Notes under the pieces: model-generated | What the model was told of the DNA's origin: nothing | Databases searched by the model: none | Seen by the model: the letters and a program-made list of their open reading frames with translations, nothing else | Shown: in pieces, positions 1 through 5,888 of the stretch | Numbering within the stretch: position 1 is the stretch's first letter | Layout: the number at the start of each line of letters is the position of its first letter | NCBI GenBank assembly: GCA_030829765.1 | Contig: JAUROO010000036.1 | Span: forward strand, 1-9,927 | Direction of reading: 5' to 3' | DNA from: Miltoncostaeales bacterium | GTDB taxonomy: Bacteria > Actinomycetota > Thermoleophilia > Miltoncostaeales > Miltoncostaeaceae | DNA length: 9,927 nucleotides | Position numbers and translations under genes: made by a program

Positions 1-198
1 GCCGGCCCGGCGCCCCGTGCGCCGTGAGATGTCCTCGAAGGCATCGCTCTTCGACATCGCCCCGCCCGCGGTCATCTGCTCGACCTCGGCGAAGATCGCC
101 TCGGCCACGCCGCCCCGGGGGGCCGTCTCCGGCGCGCGTCCTGTCTCGGGCGCGCCCGCAGCCGGTGCGGGGGTCGCTCCGGTGTCGTCATGGTTCAT
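1..198 (-). CDS. N-terminal fragment of a small protein, possibly DNA-binding (cut by window edge)
   Basis: The reading frame is open from an ATG at 198-196 to the left edge (66 codons), so the C-terminus lies outside the window. Upstream of the ATG the minus strand reads GGAG about 9 bases away, a good ribosome binding site that fixes this start. Residues 1-28 are a disordered-looking Ala/Pro/Glu/Thr-rich leader (start MNHDDTGATPAPAAGAPE). From about residue 29 the sequence becomes helical and charged (VAEAIFAEVEQMTAGGAMSK, then SDAFEDISRRTGRRAG). The last part, with a 'xxAFxxISxxTGRxxG' pattern, resembles the first helices of helix-turn-helix proteins I associate with actinobacteria, in which a conserved Thr-Gly-Arg turn precedes the recognition helix. 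That assignment is inference and the decisive helix is missing. The upstream region carries a candidate promoter overlapped by an inverted repeat and direct repeats, which would suit a regulated or self-regulated gene. Confidence 0.6.
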   Translation of the reverse strand, partial: MNHDDTGATPAPAAGAPETGRAPETAPRGGVAEAIFAEVEQMTAGGAMSKSDAFEDISRRTGRRAG

Positions 199-228
199 CA
201 CGGCATCACTCCACGTTGATTGATGTCC

Positions 229-258
229 CTTATCTCACATGCAATTGACCCACGTCAA
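229..258 (-). promoter_or_regulatory. Candidate promoter of the left-edge gene
   Basis: On the minus strand a -35-like TTGACG (253-258) and a -10-like GATAAG (229-234) are separated by 18 bp. A transcript would start near 222, about 24 bases before the ATG at 198, leaving room for the GGAG ribosome binding site. The stretch is AT-rich in an otherwise very GC-rich window. The -10 match is only partial (4 of 6 to TATAAT), so the call rests mainly on the -35 match, the spacing and the position. Confidence 0.45.
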
Positions 259-261
259 TTG
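242..261. promoter_or_regulatory. Perfect 8+8 inverted repeat, operator-like
   Basis: CAATTGAC (242-249) and GTCAATTG (254-261) are exact reverse complements around the 4-bp spacer CCAC. The repeat covers the candidate -35 hexamer of the left-edge gene. Twenty-base, AT-rich inverted repeats over a promoter are typical binding sites for dimeric repressors such as MarR or TetR family members. No particular regulator can be named from the site alone. The stem with a 4-base loop is not followed by a T-run, so a terminator for the FIST gene ending at 290 is less likely. Confidence 0.55.
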
Positions 262-289
262 ATGTAATGAAACCGGCAATTGATGTGCA

Positions 290-1462
290 TCAGTCGCGCG
301 TGAAGACCGCGATGGTGGCGGTGTGCGCGTGCAGGTACGACCCACCGCCCACCGGGCCGATCTCGCCGTTGCACGCGATTCCCGCCAGCGGAATGCCGCC
401 GAGCGCATCGTGCACGGCCCGCGCGTCGTGGTGGGGCGTGCCGGAGGGGGGTGCCCCCCGGCCGGTGCAGGTGAACAGCACGGCACCGCCGGCCGCGGAG
501 GCGGGCAGGCCGGAGAGCGCCCGCTTCACGTGCGCGTCCGCCGATGCCACGTCGCGCACCTGCACCTGGACCACCTGGCCCAGACGGGGCTGCTCGCCCA
601 CCGCGATGGCGCCCGTGGCCTCGTCGACGGCGGCGACGCCCCGCACCAGGAAGTCGCCGGGCGCAAGCACGGGGGCGTCGGTGCCGAGCGCCAGCCCGAT
701 GAGCGCCCCCGGCCCCATGAGGGCCCGCTCGTCGTCGGGAAGCCCGGCCACCACCTCGCGGATGCGCTCGAGCGCGGGCTTTCCCGCCAGGTGGGTGATC
801 ACCGGACCCGTGCATCCCGTGATGGTCATCTCCGGTCCCACCGGCCGGCATCCCTGGGACACCACGGCGCGCATGCCGGGCACGGCCACGCCCACGGCGC
901 CCGCGGTGAGTACCTCCTCGCCGATCACCAGCCGGTGGTCGCCCGCCCGTCGTCCCCCCGATGCCAGCCCACCGACCACGGTCCGCCGCGCCGCTCGCCC
1001 GTCGGGCCCCGTAAGCGCCCCGGGCGGGAACGAGAAGGGGTCGGCCAGCAGCAGGATGGGGTCGCCGGAGGCGAGCGGCCCCGGCGCTGCGGGGTCGGGG
1101 TGCGGGGGCCATCCCGTGAGCACCGTCCGTCCGTCCGGGTCCTGTCCCGGCCGCAGGGCGAAGGCCTCCGGTGCCCCGGTGCCGAGGACGGCGGCCCAGA
1201 GGGTGAGGGCGGGCCCCCGCTTCGCCGTGCCACCTGTGCCCGCGATGGCCTCCCCGGTACAGCCGATCAGCGCGCCCGGGTGGATGCCCGCGGTGATGAT
1301 CGCGGCGATGCCGCGTGCGTTCGCCATGAGGTCAGGCGTGGCGAACAGCACCGCGAGGTCGGGGGATTCGCCCCCGAGCGCCGCCTTCACCTGCGCGACG
1401 GCGTCGCGGGCTGCCTCTGCGGCATCCGGCAGCGCGACCAGGGCGGATGCAGCGCGGATCAT
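290..1462 (-). CDS. FIST domain-containing protein (FIST_N + FIST_C)
   Basis: This 390-residue protein has the two-part FIST architecture, a putative small-molecule sensory domain found in bacterial signalling proteins or, as here, alone. The N-terminal half carries the pattern 'ASALV...PDLAVLFATPD', a conserved IGCTGE (about 66-71) and VVGGLASGG (about 162-170). The linker region has SQGCRPVG (202-209) and the FIST_C half ends with LFTCTGRG (329-336) and CNGEIGPVGGGSYLHAHTA, the family's most recognisable block. There is no signal peptide or membrane segment, so it should be cytoplasmic. The ligand is unknown; amino acids have been proposed for the family. I chose the ATG at 1462 because homologues begin close to this 'M-x-R-A-A-S-A-L' block and a CACACT element sits 6 bp upstream, as at other starts here. 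An ATG at 1480 would add six residues. No Shine-Dalgarno sequence precedes either start. The stop lies 91 bp from the left-edge gene. Confidence 0.88.
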   Translation of the reverse strand: MIRAASALVALPDAAEAARDAVAQVKAALGGESPDLAVLFATPDLMANARGIAAIITAGIHPGALIGCTGEAIAGTGGTAKRGPALTLWAAVLGTGAPEAFALRPGQDPDGRTVLTGWPPHPDPAAPGPLASGDPILLLADPFSFPPGALTGPDGRAARRTVVGGLASGGRRAGDHRLVIGEEVLTAGAVGVAVPGMRAVVSQGCRPVGPEMTITGCTGPVITHLAGKPALERIREVVAGLPDDERALMGPGALIGLALGTDAPVLAPGDFLVRGVAAVDEATGAIAVGEQPRLGQVVQVQVRDVASADAHVKRALSGLPASAAGGAVLFTCTGRGAPPSGTPHHDARAVHDALGGIPLAGIACNGEIGPVGGGSYLHAHTATIAVFTRD

Positions 1463-1492
1463 GCGCCCAGTGTGCACCATGGAGCCCGGGAC

Positions 1493-1521
1493 TTGACACC
1501 CATGGGCACGGCTGGTCTGGT
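1493..1521 (+). promoter_or_regulatory. Candidate promoter for the membrane protein gene, with adjoining palindrome
   Basis: A perfect -35 hexamer TTGACA (1493-1498) is followed after 17 bp by TCTGGT (1516-1521), a weak -10. The expected start near 1528 would exclude the in-frame ATG at 1502 and leave a leader of about 34 bases before the ATG at 1562. A 10-bp palindrome, TTCCCGGGAA (1521-1530), covers the expected start point and could be an operator. Only the -35 is strong, so this is a tentative call. Confidence 0.35.
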
Positions 1522-1561
1522 TCCCGGGAATGCGTCGTCATCCCGACACCCCGCCGAGTCC

Positions 1562-2416
1562 ATGAGGGTGCTTGCAGCGGTCGCCGCAGGCCTGTGCGTG
1601 CTCGCATGGCTGGCGGCGGTCGTCGTGTGGACGACAGCCGGGCGGGTCACCACGGACACCGGCTTCGCCGATGTGACGATCGAGACCGTGCAGAGCCCGC
1701 CGGGAGCGCAGGCCGTCACCGACGCCCTGGCACAGGTGGTCGACGAGTACGCGACCGCGCGTGGGGTGTCCCTCACGCCATCATCCCGCGAGATCGTGCG
1801 CGCGCAGGTGGAGGACGTCATCCTCGGCGCGGACCTCCCCGGGTTGCTGGGCCCCGCGGTGCAGCAGGCCCGGCGCGCGTTCGAGGCCAATCCCTCCGGG
1901 CCGGTCACGATCGACTTCTCCGCCCTCCGGCCGATCGCCGAGGAGAGGGTGCGCCAGGTGAACCCCGCCCTGGTGTCCGCCATACCGCCGGATGAGGACC
2001 TCGTGGTGACGGTGCAGCCGCGGGACCTGCCGAGCGCGGCCGGCACCATCGCGGGTGCCGCCGACATGCTGCGGTGGCTGCCTCTGTGGCTGCTGCTGGG
2101 GGCGGTCGCCCTCGGTGCGGTCGGCCTGTGGGCCAGCGGCAGTCGCTCACGCATGCTGCGCGCGGTAGGCGCCGCGGTGGTGGTGACTGCGCTGTTGCCG
2201 CTGGCGATGCGCCTGGCGGTGCCGCCGGTGGCGGCATCGTTCGTGGAGGCCGGAAACCCCGGGGAGGTGGTGTCGACGGCGACAGTCGCGATCCTCGGCC
2301 GGTGGTGGATCGCCCTGGTGGCGTGCCTGGGGGTGGGCGGCGTGTTGTTCGCCCTGGGCGTCCGCGTGGCCCGCCGTCGGCCCGTGCGGCGGTCGCCCAT
2401 CGTGCTGGGTCGCTAG
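1562..2416 (+). CDS. Conserved-type hypothetical membrane protein, four predicted TM segments
   Basis: I do not recognise a named family. From the ATG at 1562 the protein is 284 residues. It has an N-terminal hydrophobic segment (about 4-24), then an extracytoplasmic-looking domain of about 140 residues with mixed helix and acidic character (25-170). Three C-terminal membrane segments follow (about 171-191, 198-220 and 248-268), and the tail is short and basic (RRRPVRRSP). This layout, with 'TDTGF..V.IETVQSPPGAQAVTDALAQVVDEYA' (residues 31-64), resembles actinobacterial membrane proteins of unknown function in which one helix, an outside domain and a helical bundle are combined. No catalytic motif is visible. 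An in-frame ATG at 1502 would add 20 polar residues before the membrane segment. I prefer 1562 because the hydrophobic segment then starts at the terminus and a TTGACA element lies upstream, although neither start has a clear ribosome binding site. It is divergent from the FIST gene and overlaps the rhomboid gene stop-to-stop. Confidence 0.75.
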   Translation: MRVLAAVAAGLCVLAWLAAVVVWTTAGRVTTDTGFADVTIETVQSPPGAQAVTDALAQVVDEYATARGVSLTPSSREIVRAQVEDVILGADLPGLLGPAVQQARRAFEANPSGPVTIDFSALRPIAEERVRQVNPALVSAIPPDEDLVVTVQPRDLPSAAGTIAGAADMLRWLPLWLLLGAVALGAVGLWASGSRSRMLRAVGAAVVVTALLPLAMRLAVPPVAASFVEAGNPGEVVSTATVAILGRWWIALVACLGVGGVLFALGVRVARRRPVRRSPIVLGR

Positions 2417-3363
2417 CCGGCGTCCCCGGGCCCGGGGTCCAGCGGGTCGATCACCGCATGGGCCTCCAGGGCGCGTCCTTCGGGGACCATGACGTCCCGG
2501 GGGCCACCCGCCAGGAAGTCGGGCACGTCGAAGCCCGCCATGCGCCGCACATAGGCGGGTATCCCGGCATCGGCGAGGATGCCCTGGATCATCTCGGCTT
2601 CGGGCTGGTTCCGGGCCACGGCAACGCGCACCCAGGCGGGTTGCCCGGCATCCGGCCGCGCGGCGCGCGAGGTGCCTCGCCCGGCGGACGCGGGCAGCGC
2701 CACGAGCGCGCCCAGTGCGAACCCGGCCACGTGCACCCAGTGGGCCGTGCCCGACCCCACGCCCGCTACCGCGTAGGCGGTCTCGAGGCCGATCCACGCG
2801 GCGATGGGGATCCACGCCGGGAGCCCCGCCCCGCTGCCGCTCCGCCCGGAGAGCAGATGCAGCCGGGCGCGGGGGAACAGCACGAGGTACGCACCGAGGA
2901 CCGCGGCGACGATGCCCGACCCGCCGACCACCGGCTGCGCCGATCCGGCGTCGGCCACGGCCTCGAGCAGGAAGGCCCCGTATCCGCAGGCGATGACCAC
3001 GGGCAGGAATCGCACGCGGCCCAGACGCTGCTCCACGGAGGGGCCGAAGACCCAGAGGAACAGCAGGTTGCCGAGAAGGTGCCACCACGACGCGTGCAGG
3101 AACTGCGCCGAGGCCGTCTCGATCCACGGCGACCGCTCCGCAGAGAGCACCACGCAGGGGTCGGCCGCCGCCGCGGTATCGCCGGTGAGGTGCGCGGGCA
3201 CCATTCCCCAGCGGCAGGCGAGCGCCTGGGATGAATCCGCGATGTTCCCGTCATCGGGGCGGAGCGACTGGACCACCCACAGCAGCACCCATGCCGCCAT
3301 GAGCACATAGGTGAGGACCGGCGCGCGATCACGCGGTTGGTCGTCCGACAGGATCCGCGCCAC
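2413..3363 (-). CDS. Rhomboid family intramembrane serine protease with C-terminal DUF2007-like domain
   Basis: Rhomboids cut transmembrane helices of substrate proteins inside the membrane using a Ser-His dyad. This 316-residue protein shows the family signature. FLHASWWHLLGNLLFLWVFG (88-107) supplies the conserved His95 and Asn99 of the oxyanion region. The catalytic serine motif is GGSG (147-150, Ser149) and the catalytic His211 lies in HWVHVAGFALGA (208-219). The first membrane helix is at about 16-33 and is followed by a loop with two cysteines (50 and 70). After the membrane core, a Gly/Ala/Arg linker leads to residues 245-305. That region has the DUF2007 pattern 'VAxxRNQPEAEMIQGILADAGIPAYV', a small soluble domain of unknown role, here probably cytoplasmic or at the membrane surface. 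The start is a GTG at 3363-3361, 10 bp after the argF stop with GGGG about 13 bases upstream, so the gene is probably cotranscribed with argF. The substrate is unknown. Confidence 0.88.
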   Translation of the reverse strand: MARILSDDQPRDRAPVLTYVLMAAWVLLWVVQSLRPDDGNIADSSQALACRWGMVPAHLTGDTAAAADPCVVLSAERSPWIETASAQFLHASWWHLLGNLLFLWVFGPSVEQRLGRVRFLPVVIACGYGAFLLEAVADAGSAQPVVGGSGIVAAVLGAYLVLFPRARLHLLSGRSGSGAGLPAWIPIAAWIGLETAYAVAGVGSGTAHWVHVAGFALGALVALPASAGRGTSRAARPDAGQPAWVRVAVARNQPEAEMIQGILADAGIPAYVRRMAGFDVPDFLAGGPRDVMVPEGRALEAHAVIDPLDPGPGDAG

Positions 3364-3373
3364 GGCGTGCGGG

Positions 3374-4315
3374 CTACCCCAGCACGTGCATGAGCAACGC
3401 CGCCTGCACGTGCAGGCGGTTCTCCGCCTCGTCCCACACCGCGGAGCGCGGCCCGTGGTAGACGGCGCGGGTGATCTCCAGGCCGTCGTGCGCCGGCAGG
3501 GGGTGCAGGGCGATGGCCTCGGGGCCGGCGCGGTCCATCAGGGCCTCGTCCACGCGGTATGGGGCGAACACCCGCAGGCGCTCCGCCTCCTCCTCCTCGT
3601 CACCCATCGACACCCACACGTCGGTGTACACCGCATGCGCGCCGGCAACGGCGTCCCCGGGGTCGGTCACCACCCGCACCGCGCCGCCGTTGGCGCGGGC
3701 GATCCCGTCGGCCCGCGCGACCACTTCCGGATCGGGCAGGTAGCCCTCGGGGCAGCCGGCCACCACCTCCATGCCCATGTGGGCACCGGCCACCATGAGC
3801 GAGTGGCAGCAGTTGTTGCCGTCCCCGACGTAGGCCGCCCGCAGGCCCGCCGGATCCCCGAATCTCTCGCGGATGGTCATGAGGTCCGCAAGCCCCTGGC
3901 ACGGGTGGTGGTCATGCGTGAGGGCGTTGATGACCGGCACATCCGCGTGGCGGGCGAGGGCAGCCACCTTCTGGTGATCGACGGTCCGGATGACGATGGC
4001 GTCGACGAATCGCGAGAGGACGCGGGCGGTGTCCTCGATCGACTCCCCCCGCCCCAACTGCATGTCGCGTCCCGCGAGCACCACGGGATGCCCGCCGAGG
4101 CGCGCGATGCCCACCTCGAACGACACGCGCGTGCGCGTGGACGGCTGCTCGAAGATGAGGGCCACGCTCCGGCCGGCCAGGGCGGCCGGCCACTGCGGCG
4201 CGGCCTTGAGCTCGACGGCAAGGTCAAGTACCCGGCGCACGGCATCGGATGGGTGGTTCATAAGGCTCAGCACCGAATGGCCGGCCAGTGACGGGTGGGG
4301 TGGGTGGTCGATCAC
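3374..4315 (-). CDS. argF: Ornithine carbamoyltransferase
   Basis: The enzyme transfers a carbamoyl group from carbamoyl phosphate to ornithine, giving citrulline for arginine synthesis, in the cytoplasm. The 313 residues match the family's usual 305-315. The carbamoyl-phosphate site is STRTR (59-63), followed by QLGRGES (86-92) and HPCQGLADL (137-145). The ornithine site includes GDGNN (164-168) and DVWVSMG (232-238). The late motif reads HPLPAH (271-276), where most ornithine enzymes have HCLP with a ligand-binding cysteine. I chose a GTG at 4315. From there 'AGHSVLSLMNHPSDAVRRVLDLA' (11-33) aligns with the normal N-terminal 'HFLSL..L...LL.LA', and a TATCCT -10-like element lies 6 bp upstream, which suggests a leaderless transcript. 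An ATG at 4261 would remove the first helix and leave 295 residues. The gene stands apart from any other arg gene in view and is followed closely by the rhomboid gene. A related carbamoyltransferase with a different acceptor is possible but less likely. Confidence 0.9.
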   Translation of the reverse strand: MIDHPPHPSLAGHSVLSLMNHPSDAVRRVLDLAVELKAAPQWPAALAGRSVALIFEQPSTRTRVSFEVGIARLGGHPVVLAGRDMQLGRGESIEDTARVLSRFVDAIVIRTVDHQKVAALARHADVPVINALTHDHHPCQGLADLMTIRERFGDPAGLRAAYVGDGNNCCHSLMVAGAHMGMEVVAGCPEGYLPDPEVVARADGIARANGGAVRVVTDPGDAVAGAHAVYTDVWVSMGDEEEEAERLRVFAPYRVDEALMDRAGPEAIALHPLPAHDGLEITRAVYHGPRSAVWDEAENRLHVQAALLMHVLG

Positions 4316-4321
4316 CGGTGC

Positions 4322-4327
4322 AGGATA
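4322..4327 (-). promoter_or_regulatory. Candidate -10 element of argF (leaderless start)
   Basis: The minus strand reads TATCCT, then six bases, then the GTG start at 4315. A transcript starting the usual 6-7 bases after the -10 would begin at the start codon. No convincing -35 is seen 16-18 bp upstream. The position supports the GTG start chosen for argF. Confidence 0.4.
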
Positions 4328-4399
4328 TCGCGACGTTCGCGGGCCTCCCGTCCGGGCCATGCGGCACGATCGGGGCGACACGACGACCGGGGGGCGGCC

Positions 4400-5884
4400 A
4401 TGGCGGCGGGCTGGTGGGTGCTGATCGGCATCGGCGCGTTCATCGCGCTGGTGGCGCTGTACGACATCCTGCAGCGCAGGCACTCGATCCTGCGCGTGTT
4501 CCCGGTCGTCGGGCACCTGCGCTACGTGCTCGAGGCGTTCGGGCCGGAACTGCGCCAGTACATCGTCACGAGCAACGATGACGAGCGGCCCTTCAGCCGC
4601 AACGAGCGCCGGTGGATCTACGCGAGCAGCAAGCGTCAGAACGCCGGATTCTCCTTCGGTACCGATGCCGAATTCGAGCGGTCCCCGGGGTACCTGATCA
4701 TCAGCCCCGCCGCGTTCCCGGCCCCGCCGCCGGCGGAGGGCGACCCGGACGACTGGCCCCTGGCATCGGCCAAGGTGCTGGGTGGCCCGCGCGGGAGGCG
4801 GCAGGCGTTCCGGCCGTCGTCGGTGGTCAACATCTCCGGGATGTCGTTCGGTGCCCTGTCGGCGCGCGCGGTCGAGTCCCTGAATGCGGGCGCGGCGCTT
4901 GCGGGGTGCATGCAGACGACGGGTGAGGGCGGGATCACCCCGTACCACGACCACGGGGGCGACCTGGTGCTGCAGTTCGGCACCGGGTGGTACGGCGCGC
5001 GCGATGCGCGGGGACGCCTGGACCTCCCACGGCTCGTGGATCTCGTGGAGCGGTTCCCGGTGCGGGCGATTGAACTCAAGCTGAGCCAGGGCGCGAAGCC
5101 CGGCGTGGGCGGGATGCTGCCCGCATCGAAGGTGACGCCCGAGATCGCCCGCATCCGCGGGGTCGAGCCGGGAGTTGCCTGCATCAGCCCGCCCGTGAAC
5201 CCCGAGTTCTCGGACGCCGACGGCATGCTGGATGTCGTGGAGCGCATCGCCGACGCCACCGGGGTGCCCGTGGGAATCAAGTCGGCCGTGGGGGAGAGCG
5301 CGTTCTGGGGGGAGCTCGCCCGGCTCATGGACCGGGGCACGCGCGGCGTGGACTTCATCACGATCGACGGCGGGGAGGGGGGGACCGGCTCGGGACCGCT
5401 GTCGTTCGTGGATCACGTGGGGCTGCCGTACCGCCTTGCCCAGGCGCGTGCGCTGCGCGCCTTCGCCGAGCGGGGCATCCAGCATGACGTCACATGGATC
5501 GGGTCGGGACGCCTGGGCCTTCCCGATGAGGCCATCATGGCGTTCGCGCTGGGGGCCGACATGATCAACGTTGGGCGCGAGGCCATGCTCTCCATCGGCT
5601 GCATCCAGGCGCAGCGATGCCACACGGGGCACTGCCCCAGCGGCGTGGCCACGCAGTCGCACTGGCGCCAGAGGGGGATCGACCCCACCCTCAAGTCCGC
5701 CCGCGCGGCGTCGTACGTCATCGCGATGCGCCGGGACATCACCCGCCTGTCGCGATCCACGGGGGTCGCGCATCCGTCGCAGGTCTCGCTCGCGCACATC
5801 GAGGTGCTGGAGGGCGACGTCCTCACGCCGGTGGCCCAGCGGTTCGGGATCCATCCCGACTGGGCCGTGCCCGTGATGATCTAG
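4400..5884 (+). CDS. FMN-binding glutamate synthase family protein, membrane-anchored
   Basis: The 494 residues correspond to the FMN/iron-sulfur synthase part of the glutamate synthase large subunit, without the glutamine amidotransferase domain. This is the class that includes B. subtilis YerD. A hydrophobic N-terminal segment (about 5-21) is followed by a basic 'LQRRHS' stretch and the family's 'RYVLEAFGPELRQYI' block (41-55). The FMN-binding core has NISGMSFGALS (144-154), ELKLSQGAKPG (225-235) and IDGGEGGTGSGPLSF (322-336). The cluster motif C-x5-C-x4-C (Cys401, 407, 412) inside GCIQAQRCHTGHCPSGVATQ equals the 3Fe-4S ligand spacing of GltB. It probably carries out an FMN-dependent reaction on an amino or keto acid at the membrane. 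Without an amidotransferase domain or a GltD partner nearby, glutamate synthase activity cannot be assumed. The ATG at 4400 is preceded by a GGGGGG run at 4389-4394 and starts just before the membrane segment. It is divergent from argF, with 84 bp between the starts. Confidence 0.9.
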   Translation: MAAGWWVLIGIGAFIALVALYDILQRRHSILRVFPVVGHLRYVLEAFGPELRQYIVTSNDDERPFSRNERRWIYASSKRQNAGFSFGTDAEFERSPGYLIISPAAFPAPPPAEGDPDDWPLASAKVLGGPRGRRQAFRPSSVVNISGMSFGALSARAVESLNAGAALAGCMQTTGEGGITPYHDHGGDLVLQFGTGWYGARDARGRLDLPRLVDLVERFPVRAIELKLSQGAKPGVGGMLPASKVTPEIARIRGVEPGVACISPPVNPEFSDADGMLDVVERIADATGVPVGIKSAVGESAFWGELARLMDRGTRGVDFITIDGGEGGTGSGPLSFVDHVGLPYRLAQARALRAFAERGIQHDVTWIGSGRLGLPDEAIMAFALGADMINVGREAMLSIGCIQAQRCHTGHCPSGVATQSHWRQRGIDPTLKSARAASYVIAMRRDITRLSRSTGVAHPSQVSLAHIEVLEGDVLTPVAQRFGIHPDWAVPVMI

Positions 5885-5888
5885 CGCG

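Larger units (their letters stand above)
211..286. repeat. Cluster of CCACGTYRATTGATGT / CAATTGATGT direct repeats
   Basis: CCACGTTGATTGATGT (211-226) and CCACGTCAATTGATGT (250-265) match at 14 of 16 positions, 39 bp apart. The core CAATTGATGT recurs at 277-286, exactly 21 bp (two helical turns) from the copy at 256-265. The copies flank and overlap the candidate promoter of the left-edge gene. The one at 211-226 lies between the expected transcription start and the ribosome binding site. Multiple in-phase copies suggest cooperative binding by a regulator, which is inference. Confidence 0.55.

Noticed and set aside
242..261. Inverted repeat downstream of the FIST stop as an intrinsic terminator
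   Set aside because: It is AT-rich with no following T-run and overlaps the promoter of the next gene, so an operator is a better reading.
323..1561. Long plus-strand open frame running through the FIST region into the membrane protein gene
   Set aside because: It is a GC-driven shadow of the FIST gene on the other strand. Its translation is Arg/His/Gly-rich and only the part from about 1562 has the character of a real protein.
2424..2437. 14-bp palindrome CCCCGGGCCCGGGG next to the convergent stops
   Set aside because: It has no loop and no T-run and simply encodes alternating Pro-Gly at the rhomboid C-terminus. It is expected by chance at this GC content.
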